From assembly GCF_042219825.1 (NCBI RefSeq), contig NZ_JBHJHQ010000002.1, positions 496,001 to 560,000 of the forward strand: a DNA stretch of 64,000 nt, written 5' to 3'. Source of the DNA: JBHJHP01 sp042219825 (GTDB lineage Bacteria; Bacteroidota; Bacteroidia; Bacteroidales; UBA5342). The notes under the pieces are model-generated. The model made no database searches. It was not told where the DNA came from and was given only the letters and a program-made list of their open reading frames with translations. The translations under genes and the position numbers were made by a program. This document shows positions 16,521-25,398 of the stretch, piece after piece. Position 1 is the stretch's first letter. Each line of letters starts with the position of its first letter.

Positions 16521-16949
16521 ATGACTCCAGAAAAACCTCAACTCCGCGATCCGCAGATAGAACCAACCGATGACGTATTAGAACAAGTGTTAGGCGAAAA
16601 TGTATATCCCGTTTTTTCAGAATTAAGACAAATTGCAGTCAACGAATATGAATTGGAATTCCAGTGGCGGTATTACAAGGATGGTGGTGCCTGGTTGTGT
16701 AAAGTGGTGCATAAAAAGAAGACCATATTCTGGTTATCGGTTTGGAATAAATATTTTAGGGTGGCCTTTTATTTTACAGAAAAGACCAGACCTGGTGTTA
16801 CTGAACTCAGCATTAATGATGACCTGAAAAAAAGCCTGTATTCCACAAAGACATTTGGAAAACTAATTCCATTGGAATTTCAGATTACCGAATCGCAGCA
16901 GTTGGCAGATCTCCTGGAGGTAACGGGATACAAGAAAGGGTTGAAATAA
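16521..16949 (+). CDS. DUF3788 family protein
   Basis: 142 residues with the family pattern: LRDPQIEPTDDVLEQVLGE at the start, LEFQWRYYKDGGAWLCKV, KKTIFWLSVWNKYFRVAFYF and the final AKTFG-like segment (TKTFGKLIPLEFQI). DUF3788 proteins are small cytosolic proteins of unknown function, common in Bacteroidota and Firmicutes. It has its own promoter and stands alone. Confidence 0.8.
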   Translation: MTPEKPQLRDPQIEPTDDVLEQVLGENVYPVFSELRQIAVNEYELEFQWRYYKDGGAWLCKVVHKKKTIFWLSVWNKYFRVAFYFTEKTRPGVTELSINDDLKKSLYSTKTFGKLIPLEFQITESQQLADLLEVTGYKKGLK

Positions 16950-17008
16950 AACAGTCTCTCATATAGGATTCAGATTGACTAATTGATTAAGAATCTGTAG
17001 TTTTAGAT

Positions 17009-17713
17009 ATGGATTCAAATATGCCTGTTGTGGGAAAAACATTAATTTTTCTGTTTTGGATAATTGTATCTTCAGTTAATGGACAAACCATTCCCTCAGA
17101 TTATAAGTCCACTATAAAAAGTATCATTAAAAACAGAGATGCTTACTGTGAGTTTTATGCAATGGGAGATTCTGTGACGAAAGACTCCATAGTTGGTTCA
17201 GCCAGAAACTATTTAATCTATGAACTGACACAGCATGTGTTTCCGGCCTGGTACGGTACACCGTGGGATTTTTACGGAACGACCCGAACCCCGGGGCAAG
17301 GGGCCATTGCCTGTGGGTATTTTGTAACGAATGTATTGTCTGATATTGGATTTATTATCCCGCGTATAAGATGGGCACAGGATCCATCAGAAGTTTTCAT
17401 CAAAAAACTGGTGGAAAAAGAAAATATTAAAAGGTTTCACAACAGATCTGTAGGGGTGGTTGAATCTTATTTAAAAGAAAAAGGAGAGGGTATTTACCTG
17501 GTAGGACTGGACAGGCATGTCGGATTTATTTCTGTTAACGGGGACAAAATACGGTTTGTACATTCCAGTTACTATCAACCCGAAATTGGGGTGATGTCAG
17601 AACAACTAAATAGTAAAAATCCTTTGAAATATTCGAAATACAGGGTTATTGGGAAACTGTTTTCTGATGAGATGGTAGTTAACTGGATAACCGGGTATGA
17701 ATACGGGAAATAG
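17009..17713 (+). CDS. secreted protein, possible NlpC/P60-like cysteine hydrolase
   Basis: 234 residues with a signal peptide (about 1-25, ending VNGQ). A candidate catalytic cysteine lies in GAIACGYFVTNVLSDIGF, at the start of a helix as in NlpC/P60 and other papain-like folds. A candidate histidine lies in LDRHVGFISV, followed by IRFVHSSYY. The spacing fits a papain-like hydrolase, possibly on peptidoglycan, but the usual DCSGxV motif is replaced. Two secreted proteins follow on the same strand. The start could also be the ATG at 17021. Confidence 0.5.
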   Translation: MDSNMPVVGKTLIFLFWIIVSSVNGQTIPSDYKSTIKSIIKNRDAYCEFYAMGDSVTKDSIVGSARNYLIYELTQHVFPAWYGTPWDFYGTTRTPGQGAIACGYFVTNVLSDIGFIIPRIRWAQDPSEVFIKKLVEKENIKRFHNRSVGVVESYLKEKGEGIYLVGLDRHVGFISVNGDKIRFVHSSYYQPEIGVMSEQLNSKNPLKYSKYRVIGKLFSDEMVVNWITGYEYGK

Positions 17714-17791
17714 GTTTTATTTAACGAACAATGGCATGCAACCAATAGCATAAATCCGTTATCTTTATGTCGATTTCGAAAATTTTTACCT

Positions 17792-18448
17792 GTGAGATAT
17801 TTAAGCAAAACAAAAGCAACTAATACTACATTTCTGAATGCAGCTTTAAAAATTATTCTTATCCCAATAGTTTTGATAAGTTCATTTTTTAGTTGTACTC
17901 AGAAAAATCCGGAACCTGAAACAGTAAATTTGACTTATGATTTGGTAACTCTGGATTTTATAAGCACATACATTGGTGAAGATACATGGTATTCAAAAGT
18001 GGATACATTGTATTCAGATGCGGTTTGTCTTAAACTAACGATTGAAGAAGAAATCGTTTATGATGGTTATACTCCACTTGAGAAATTTTTTGGATCTCCC
18101 GGGGAGAAAATGGTATATGAAGTTAGAGGATACAAAACTGATCATGAAGTTGAAGCGATTAAAATATATACACTTTTTGATTTAAATGGGACTTATCAGG
18201 CAAATAGTGAACTGTCAGATTGCATCCTTTTTTCATTTGGAGACCGATATGATCTTTATCATCAGAAAGATGAAGCATTAGCTTTTATAAATGATATACA
18301 TTTTTATAGTTACACTTCCATAGGAATTGTTTTAAAAATTCATGTTGAAAATTCTTTTGCACAGTTTAGAACAGATGTGTTTTTAGACGATGGAACTATT
18401 CTATCCGATACAACAGATCTTATCAACATTATTCCTTCTGAACGATGA
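17792..18448 (+). CDS. lipoprotein of unknown function
   Basis: 218 residues. The only usable start before the signal peptide is GTG at 17792. A hydrophobic stretch (about 19-33) ends in a lipobox (ISSFFSC). The rest is acidic and beta-rich, with no recognised domain. The stop overlaps the next gene's start by 4 bp, so the two are translationally coupled and probably form one envelope unit. Confidence 0.65.
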   Translation: MRYLSKTKATNTTFLNAALKIILIPIVLISSFFSCTQKNPEPETVNLTYDLVTLDFISTYIGEDTWYSKVDTLYSDAVCLKLTIEEEIVYDGYTPLEKFFGSPGEKMVYEVRGYKTDHEVEAIKIYTLFDLNGTYQANSELSDCILFSFGDRYDLYHQKDEALAFINDIHFYSYTSIGIVLKIHVENSFAQFRTDVFLDDGTILSDTTDLINIIPSER

Positions 18449-19293
18449 GAAAATTACTTTTTCTGATATTATTCATCATCAATATACTGATTTTAAAATC
18501 ACAAACACCTTTAGTCAGAAATTTCGGGTACTCGGCTTCTATTGGCATTGCCGATTTAAATCTGACTAAATTTGATACACAGCAGGATCTGGATTTTATG
18601 AATTATTTGGCTGTATATCCTGATGAATTTGACTGGATAACAGTTAAGCTCGGTATAAAATTTGATGTGGGGGAACATGTTTCCACAGATTTGAAACTAT
18701 TAATGCTGGATGATTTTTTTGATCTTGGTTATGATGCGGTCATCAAATACGAGCTGAATTCATTCTTTAGACTGGGAATCGGATCGATGCTTATACATCA
18801 TTATATATCAGGCTTTGAAGATTTTCATTATTATCATGATCCTGAATATATTATGCTGGACAAAAATTATCGGCAATTTGCAGCTAACGACATGGGAATA
18901 TATCTGAGGCCTGAACTTAACCTTAATGTCATTCCTGGACTTAATCTGGATCTATACTGTAACATTGGTTATTCCACCTTTTTAAAACAGGACGCGGAGT
19001 TTTACCTGAAAAGAAAATTATCCAACGAAAAAATACTCTACACCTACGAAACTGAACCGACGTATAATCCCTTTATAAAACCCGGAATTGAGATAAAACT
19101 GGATTTGTTTAGCATTAAAAACCAAAAAGTAGGACTGTTTTGCCATTCAGCTTATTCACTCGGACAAAAGCAAATCAACTACACCAGAAGTAAAATGGTT
19201 TGGACGTATGAAAATAAAGTGACGGACCGAATCATTTCGCCGAAACATGATTACGCCAGACTTGATGTCGATTTTGGAGTATATGTCCGATAA
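18445..19293 (+). CDS. predicted outer-membrane beta-barrel protein
   Basis: 282 residues with a signal peptide (about 1-19, ending LKSQ). Alternating-residue strands (VSTDLKLLML, FFRLGIGSMLIHHY, GLNLDLYCNIGYST) and a C-terminal strand ending in VDFGVYVR suggest a barrel. It is translationally coupled to the lipoprotein upstream. No family is recognised. A lipoprotein plus barrel pair could be a surface assembly, but nothing in the sequence gives a substrate. Confidence 0.6.
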   Translation: MRKLLFLILFIINILILKSQTPLVRNFGYSASIGIADLNLTKFDTQQDLDFMNYLAVYPDEFDWITVKLGIKFDVGEHVSTDLKLLMLDDFFDLGYDAVIKYELNSFFRLGIGSMLIHHYISGFEDFHYYHDPEYIMLDKNYRQFAANDMGIYLRPELNLNVIPGLNLDLYCNIGYSTFLKQDAEFYLKRKLSNEKILYTYETEPTYNPFIKPGIEIKLDLFSIKNQKVGLFCHSAYSLGQKQINYTRSKMVWTYENKVTDRIISPKHDYARLDVDFGVYVR

Positions 19294-19311
19294 TGATATT
19301 TAATAGACCGG

Positions 19312-21378
19312 CTACAGTTTCACCACCTTTTCCGTCATTCCGTTAACATATACCAGGTAAACGCCGGATGCTAAATCGGCTGAATTTATTCTACTGGTAT
19401 TTGATGCTGATTTTATAACCTGCCCATTCATATTATAGATGATGACCTTCTCATACGATTTATTCAGAACGATATAATCGCTGACATGATTATTCAAAAC
19501 GGGAGAATCCGGTTGATTTGCCTGTTTTTCATCTATCCCGGCAGTAATATCAGATGTTACAAGTATGTTGAATACAAAGGTCACCGTAACCTGTGAGCCT
19601 CCTGCTGGTGTGTAAACCAGTCCCTGTTTAATAGTAAATTCATCGCCTTCCTTACACAGATTTGGATATTGCCCGATGTTGAAAGTCAGCGTTCCTGAGT
19701 TTAGTTCCGAGAAAATATAGCTGCTGTTTCCCCAGTTGGTCACATTTCCGCTTTTGCCGAACCAGTGACCGGGAGCATTGGCCGTAGATGTGTAATTTTT
19801 GCTTCCATCCGGGTTAATGGCACAGTATTTAATGGTTGAGCCGAACGCAGCTTTAACATCCGAAAGGTTCAGACAGAAAGCCTTACAGATGGTTCCCATG
19901 TTTGGCTGAACCGGTGTACTTGGATACGGATTGGCACTGCCAACAAAGGGGACCATTCTTACATGTTGTGTAATGGTGGCATCATGTGGCACATCTTCTT
20001 CTGTAAAATTGAAGGTGCCATACAAATTGGTATTTGCAAATTTTACCTGGTATGGCCATTGCTCATCGTTGGAATTATCATCGTCCCATGGATGACGCCA
20101 GTGTTGGGACGGTGCACCGGTCACAACCAGCCATAGCTTTGTGCAGTTTTCCGGACAGAGAACGGTTAAAGTGTCTTTGGGATTATCAAGCGATCCTATA
20201 TAACTCGGCGATTTCATTGAACTATAGAACCTGCTTCCATCTGCATTCAGGCCAACCAGTCCGTAACGCCATCCTGCATAAGCCTTGTTTTTTACATTCC
20301 GGTAACCATCTGAACCTGCTTTGCCTTCAAAGAAAACCGTAACCGGTTCGCCGGCATCGGGTACATTCAGTCGGAAAGTATTGTAGCCGTAGTTTTCCAA
20401 ACATTCGTCCGAATCGATAATGAGATAGCCATCATCCGAAGAACTCACTGTATTGGACGAACGTGATGTGATATAGTTCTTACCTCTGTCCCGCAGTACC
20501 GGAATATCCCAGGTGACAAACCGCGCTGCACGATCGTACATCTCATCGTTAAATTCTGACTGCGATATATTAGTCAGTCGCTTGTAGGCTTCAACCGGAT
20601 CTTCGGGGTATTGTGATTCCCTCCATAAGTATCCAATAAAATCAAATCCATGAAGATAGGTCCAGTAATCCTGGATGAAATAGTTGGCATAGCGCGGTGA
20701 CTCATGCAGAATATTTCTGTAGGTATTATTCAGGTATTCACTGAAGCGGTAGTCACTGAATTGTTGATCCGGAAATACTTTGAATGCCTGCCATTGTGCA
20801 CATTGCTCCCACCAGCAGTTTCCACCGGATCCGTTTGATCCGAACCCATATCTCCATCCGCCGGGGAATCCGTCACAATGTACCTGGTATTGAAAACAAT
20901 GACCAACTTCGTGCGCTACAGTTACGCCCAAAGCCTGGGCAGCCCAGGCACTCAGATTAAGCAGTCCGATCATATCATCTACACCTGATCCACTGGCAAT
21001 CCAGTCGGTGGTATAAAACAACAGAATGATCATTTTATACTGATCTGTTTTAGACTGCCCTTCAATAATAAATTTCATGGAATCACGATACATGGCAAAA
21101 CCCTCTTCAGCAATGGACAGAACAGCATCGGTATTGACTCTGTAATCTGCGTTGGCTACTGTTTTAGGGTTCGATCCATAACCGGCTTCCCAGAATATAA
21201 TAAAATTCTCTGATTCCACACTTCGTTGGTAGCACCATTGACTGGACGCGTTATTAAGGTCCATATTGCCAAAGGAAGAAGGTTTATAAATTGCTTTCTC
21301 CTGAGTCTCGGCGTTTGCGGGAATTATACCCAAAACCAATAAAAACAGTATTAGAATCTTTATGTCTGTGTATCGCAT
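19312..21378 (-). CDS. T9SS-secreted DUF6055/DUF4859 protein, zincin-like
   Basis: 688 residues from the ATG at 21378, which places a signal peptide (about 1-24) at the start; an upstream ATG would add 7 residues. The N-terminal half matches DUF6055, with a zincin-type HEVGH at about 156-160 and a glutamate in CWWEQCAQWQAF about 30 residues later as a possible third ligand. The region around FCLNLSDVKAAFGSTIKYC resembles DUF4859, a beta domain of secreted Bacteroidota proteins. The end is a T9SS type A-like sorting domain (IIYNMNGQVIKSASN, then SGVYLVYVNG). It is probably a surface-exposed or released metalloprotein; peptidase activity is not proven. Confidence 0.8.
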   Translation of the reverse strand: MRYTDIKILILFLLVLGIIPANAETQEKAIYKPSSFGNMDLNNASSQWCYQRSVESENFIIFWEAGYGSNPKTVANADYRVNTDAVLSIAEEGFAMYRDSMKFIIEGQSKTDQYKMIILLFYTTDWIASGSGVDDMIGLLNLSAWAAQALGVTVAHEVGHCFQYQVHCDGFPGGWRYGFGSNGSGGNCWWEQCAQWQAFKVFPDQQFSDYRFSEYLNNTYRNILHESPRYANYFIQDYWTYLHGFDFIGYLWRESQYPEDPVEAYKRLTNISQSEFNDEMYDRAARFVTWDIPVLRDRGKNYITSRSSNTVSSSDDGYLIIDSDECLENYGYNTFRLNVPDAGEPVTVFFEGKAGSDGYRNVKNKAYAGWRYGLVGLNADGSRFYSSMKSPSYIGSLDNPKDTLTVLCPENCTKLWLVVTGAPSQHWRHPWDDDNSNDEQWPYQVKFANTNLYGTFNFTEEDVPHDATITQHVRMVPFVGSANPYPSTPVQPNMGTICKAFCLNLSDVKAAFGSTIKYCAINPDGSKNYTSTANAPGHWFGKSGNVTNWGNSSYIFSELNSGTLTFNIGQYPNLCKEGDEFTIKQGLVYTPAGGSQVTVTFVFNILVTSDITAGIDEKQANQPDSPVLNNHVSDYIVLNKSYEKVIIYNMNGQVIKSASNTSRINSADLASGVYLVYVNGMTEKVVKL

Positions 21379-21396
21379 TTCTTCATTTGTTTGCAG

Positions 21397-21427
21397 CAAA
21401 CTTAAATTAAATCCGCTTGTGGTACAA
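21397..21427 (-). promoter_or_regulatory. promoter of the DUF6055 gene
   Basis: On the minus strand TTG (complement of 21425-21427) and TAAGTTTG (complement of 21397-21404) are 20 bp apart. A second possible -7 box, TATGTTTG, lies at 21434-21441. Confidence 0.55.
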
Positions 21428-21580
21428 GAACAGCAAACATAAGTGCAAAAGATTTGCGAATTTGTGCTATTTATAAGGGCAGTGCTTAAGAATAATTCTT
21501 ATGGTAAGATAAACTATGTCGCTGTACGCATGTTTATTATGTAATTATTTATGCGTGATCCTAATAATAACCATAAAACG

Positions 21581-22564
21581 ATGAAAACCGGGTATAAGAT
21601 TCTGATAATTTATTTGTTTGTTACAGGGCTGAGTTCCTGTGAAAAAAATAATCTTCCTGATAATGTGGATTTTCGTCAGGAGATGCGGAATTTCGTGATC
21701 CGTATTTCTGATTATGCCCGGAATACTGAGCCGGGTTTTATTGTCATTCCACAGAATGGCCAGGAACTGATCACAAATAATGGTGAGGTTGATGGTGTTT
21801 TGGAAACCACATATTTGAACGCCATTAATGCCGTTGGTCGCGAAGACTTATTTTATGGGTATAATAAAGATAACGAAGCTACTCCAACATCTGAAATGCA
21901 ATATATGCTGGATTATTGTCTGTTATATGATCAGAATGGTGTGGAGGTTTTAGTGACAGATTATTGTTCAACACATATTAAAATGGATGATTCATATGCC
22001 AGGAGCAATACTAATGGATTTATCTCTTTTGCCGCAGATAACAGGAAATTGAACGATATTCCGGGTTATCCCAATGAACCGTACAATGTAAACAGTAAAG
22101 ATGTTGGGTCAGTGACTGATGCTAAAAACTTTTTATACCTTATTAACAGCGGTAAATTTGCCACCAAACAGGATTTTATCGAGGCTGTATCTGCTACAAA
22201 TTACGATCTTATCATCTTGGATTTATTTCATGAGAATGTGGCTTTTACTGCCCAGGAAACAGCGGAACTGAAACTAAAAAAGAATGGAGGGACTCGTCTC
22301 GTAATATGCTACATGAGCATTGGGGAAGCCGAAGATTACAGGTACTACTGGAATAATATGTGGCTTAAAAGTCCACCGGAATGGCTCTACAAAGAAAACC
22401 CGGACTGGGAAGGGAACTACAAGGTTTGGTTCTGGGATCCGGAATGGCAGAAAATTATTTTTGGAAGCAATGATGCCTACCTGGATAAGGTTATCGCTGC
22501 CGGATTTGATGGTGTTTACCTGGATATTATAGATGCCTTTGAGTACTTTGAAGAAATCAGGTAA
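21581..22564 (+). CDS. GH114-like (endo-alpha-1,4-polygalactosaminidase family) lipoprotein
   Basis: 327 residues from the ATG at 21581, which gives a lipoprotein signal (MKTGYKILIIYLFVTGLSSC); an ATG at 21551 would precede it by 10 residues. The barrel motifs fit the MJ1477/TM1410-GH114 superfamily: YDLIILDLF, VICYMSIGEAEDYRYYW and GFDGVYLDIIDAFEYF, with conserved acidic residues. The chain stops soon after the last of these, so the C-terminal part of the barrel seems shortened. The substrate may be a galactosamine-containing polysaccharide, but this is only family inference. It converges with the LprI-like gene. Confidence 0.75.
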   Translation: MKTGYKILIIYLFVTGLSSCEKNNLPDNVDFRQEMRNFVIRISDYARNTEPGFIVIPQNGQELITNNGEVDGVLETTYLNAINAVGREDLFYGYNKDNEATPTSEMQYMLDYCLLYDQNGVEVLVTDYCSTHIKMDDSYARSNTNGFISFAADNRKLNDIPGYPNEPYNVNSKDVGSVTDAKNFLYLINSGKFATKQDFIEAVSATNYDLIILDLFHENVAFTAQETAELKLKKNGGTRLVICYMSIGEAEDYRYYWNNMWLKSPPEWLYKENPDWEGNYKVWFWDPEWQKIIFGSNDAYLDKVIAAGFDGVYLDIIDAFEYFEEIR

Positions 22565-22577
22565 AATTTATATTAAC

Positions 22578-23009
22578 CTACTCTTCTTCTTTTATTTTTG
22601 TTACGGACCCTGTACAGCCTTCAGTTTCAGGAAGACCGTCAATCCATACCCTTAGCTGCCTAATCCTGTCCTCCGTCAATGATTTTTTGATAGCCGCATA
22701 ACACATTGGAAACATACTTCCATAATAATGACTTCGTTCATCCATTGGAAATCTGGCTTCCATTTCGGCATCCCTGAATTTTATCCAAAGGCGTTGCGAT
22801 TTTTTCAGGTTCTCCAGAAATGTTCTATCATTTGCATATTCGATAAATATTTGCTGGTATATGACATTTAGAACACTATCAGCTTCCGCAAAACTATCAA
22901 AAGCTTCCTGGTTCATTTCTGCTTGTGTTTGTGATTTAGCAGATTGTGCAAAAGCCAGAAGAAACAACACAATCATAATGCTACTTAAGGTATTCCGAAA
23001 TAAGTGCAT
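22578..23009 (-). CDS. LprI-like (DUF1311) secreted protein
   Basis: 143 residues with a signal peptide (about 1-26, ending AKSQ). The core LNVIYQQIF, FLENLKKSQRLWIKFRDAEMEA and SMFPMCYAAIKKSLTEDRIRQLR is the LprI/DUF1311 pattern, named after a lysozyme inhibitor. The family also occurs in unrelated periplasmic proteins, so lysozyme inhibition is not assured. It is the third gene of the TIR operon, starting 14 bp after the channel gene stop. A cysteine near the C-terminus (EGCTG) could pair with the one in PMCY. Confidence 0.8.
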   Translation of the reverse strand: MHLFRNTLSSIMIVLFLLAFAQSAKSQTQAEMNQEAFDSFAEADSVLNVIYQQIFIEYANDRTFLENLKKSQRLWIKFRDAEMEARFPMDERSHYYGSMFPMCYAAIKKSLTEDRIRQLRVWIDGLPETEGCTGSVTKIKEEE

Positions 23010-23023
23010 GGGATTAAATAGTT

Positions 23024-25360
23024 TTAAGGTTTATTTTTAGAAACATGGTTCGAATGATTTACTCTGACATATGTTTTTGAAAATATATCTGCATCTACGA
23101 TCCATTGTTCAGATGTATTCCCTGGTGCTAATGGTTGCAGCAACATATCACCTATCTTACCGTAAAGAATATTGTTTGCCGAAATTCTTATAGCTCTTTT
23201 GGTGGTGAGCCGTTTAGCCGAGACGATGTGTTTGTCCTGAATTGGCCTATATGTGCTAAAGCCTTCGTTATCAGCAGAGGCCGAAATTAACAGGTACTTT
23301 TCGGTTATATTATTTTCCGTCATAATCCATTGTTCGCCTTCAGAACCAATACATAAATATTCTCCTTTTTTGCCTGTTAATTCGCTGTTTTCAAGGCTGT
23401 TGATGGTGATGGCATTATCAAGCTTCTTAGCTCGGATATTCGCTGTTTTAACATAAGTTTCAGGGGCCTCGGTATACCGCTTGAAATTATCATATTCACT
23501 TTTAAGATTAATCATCGTTTTTACAACTTGCGCATGCAACATTTTATCTTTTTCAATTTCATCCTGATTTAAGGTTTTATACGGAACCAGAAGTGGATGT
23601 ACTTTTAAACGGTCATTTCGTTTGTCTCCGTAAGTCCATCCGGACATTACGCGTTCAGCCATCCACCGACGGTGTTCTGTCTCTGATGAAATCAGTTCAT
23701 TAGCCTGTCCTTTGCCAATATTTTTTTCAGAAAGATGAAGACTTCTTAATTTTATCGGGTAACTATCAACAAGGTATCTGTTAGCCCATTTATAAGTTTC
23801 AGATAAATCATCCCAAAGTTGGTGTTGATGATGCGTAAATGAGTCGGGTTTATTTACCAACGCATTATAAGTTTCGTTTGCTTTTGAGGCCATAATGTCT
23901 GTCATATCATCAAAAATGAAGTTTTTATCCTGCATGCCAAAATACCATACATTGGGATGACAGTTCTTGTGAAGATTGTGGTTGTCGTTTTGTCTGATAA
24001 GTAAAGGAATCCGTTGCGTAAAAATTTCCAGTGGCAGACTTAATCCAACAGAAAGGGCAAAGTCAGGATCCGAGAAACAAACTGCAATATAAGTCATTGC
24101 GTGTAGGTTATTAATGCTGCTATGAAATAAATTGTGTGTGTCTTCTGAGTAAACATCATAATCATAAAACTTTATCTCCAGGTCATCAAGACGGTCCTTT
24201 CCTCTGAATTCTGCATTAAAAGCCTGTTCTATCTCACTAGCTTTTTTGTCTATCACAGAAATAACTGTTTTTTCTTTATTCGGGAAATGACATATTCTGG
24301 CCGCCTGCGTAATTAATGCCAAACTCATTTTATTATATCCCAGGATATAAAGATCAACGAATAAGTTGCTGTTTTTTGTTATAGGTTCCTGGTCCAGAGG
24401 TGGGTAGATCGGTTCATCATTAAAGAACGTGGCAAAGTTGACAAAAAGATGTTTCGACCATTGTTCATAAAAACTGATTGGATAAAAACTCACACAATCA
24501 TTATAATCCGGATCCACGTTAAAATCCTTAGCTATCCTAAAGGTTTGAGATTCATTGAAGTATACATAAAAAGGAATCTTTCTTGTATCATTTTTTTTGG
24601 AACGGATCATTCTTGCAGCTTTATCAAAGCAATCAATGTTTTTTGCATCTGATCCGGTTTCGTTTGTTTCATTCGTAACGATGGCAAGTTTAGCATGTTC
24701 AAGACCTAATTTACTTAACTCTTCCTGAGAACTTCTGTCACCACGATATATATATATGTTTTTGAGGATTTTATGATTGATACTTGCCCTGAGTGCAGCT
24801 CTTATCGTCGTTGCATCCTGATCTGAGTGAATCACGATTACCTCGTTGGTATGATATCCTTTCCAGTTGTAAATCTGCTGAATTAAGTCAGCCGTCATAG
24901 AGTTATAACCGAACAGAATATAATGGTTTTTAAACTTGTACCGGACAAGACCATTCTCAAGTTTTTTAATCCGTTCAAAATACGCATTGGTAATGATTGC
25001 AATCATTATTCCGCCACAAAGTATCCATCCCAAAATAGTAACTATAAGTGTAAATAGTTTGTCTTCGCTGTCATTCAGATAGCCAGGATCGATTAACCTG
25101 CTAACAATAAACCATACTCTGTCCTTTACAGGTGGAGGTGTATGGGCATTGGATTTGATCGGATCAACCTGTTGCGAGACTAATGAATCTGAAGGAACCG
25201 GTGTTATCAGCTTTTCAATATGTGTAACGACTTCGCTGCCCAGAGAAAGCCTGCTACTGAAAAGTAAAAAAACAGAAGCCAGTATTACGATCAAGCCAAT
25301 CAATGCTGCCAGTTGAACCCAAAACGATTTTAATATGAGTTTATCGAATAATTTTTTCAT
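23024..25360 (-). CDS. CASTOR/POLLUX-like channel with two RCK-type domains, RyR domain and PGDYG-like repeats
   Basis: 778 residues. Transmembrane segments lie at about 13-34 and 104-126 around a pore-like region (VSRLIDPGYLNDSEDK). Two TrkA-N/RCK-type nucleotide-binding domains follow: one begins NHYILFGYNSMTADLI (about 145), the second FVDLYILGYNKMSLALI (about 345). A RyR domain follows at about 555-625 (HRRWMAERVMSGWTYGDKRN, then LKVHPLLVPYKTL). Two tandem segments at the C-terminus (GKKGEYLCIGSEGEQWIM and GKIGDMLLQPLAPGNTSEQW) resemble PGDYG domains. The likely role is a ligand-gated cation channel in the inner membrane. It starts 38 bp after the TIR gene and is almost surely co-transcribed with it. 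Confidence 0.8.
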   Translation of the reverse strand: MKKLFDKLILKSFWVQLAALIGLIVILASVFLLFSSRLSLGSEVVTHIEKLITPVPSDSLVSQQVDPIKSNAHTPPPVKDRVWFIVSRLIDPGYLNDSEDKLFTLIVTILGWILCGGIMIAIITNAYFERIKKLENGLVRYKFKNHYILFGYNSMTADLIQQIYNWKGYHTNEVIVIHSDQDATTIRAALRASINHKILKNIYIYRGDRSSQEELSKLGLEHAKLAIVTNETNETGSDAKNIDCFDKAARMIRSKKNDTRKIPFYVYFNESQTFRIAKDFNVDPDYNDCVSFYPISFYEQWSKHLFVNFATFFNDEPIYPPLDQEPITKNSNLFVDLYILGYNKMSLALITQAARICHFPNKEKTVISVIDKKASEIEQAFNAEFRGKDRLDDLEIKFYDYDVYSEDTHNLFHSSINNLHAMTYIAVCFSDPDFALSVGLSLPLEIFTQRIPLLIRQNDNHNLHKNCHPNVWYFGMQDKNFIFDDMTDIMASKANETYNALVNKPDSFTHHQHQLWDDLSETYKWANRYLVDSYPIKLRSLHLSEKNIGKGQANELISSETEHRRWMAERVMSGWTYGDKRNDRLKVHPLLVPYKTLNQDEIEKDKMLHAQVVKTMINLKSEYDNFKRYTEAPETYVKTANIRAKKLDNAITINSLENSELTGKKGEYLCIGSEGEQWIMTENNITEKYLLISASADNEGFSTYRPIQDKHIVSAKRLTTKRAIRISANNILYGKIGDMLLQPLAPGNTSEQWIVDADIFSKTYVRVNHSNHVSKNKP

Positions 25361-25398
25361 GATGTTATGATGAGAAGAAAACGGATGATAATGAAAGT

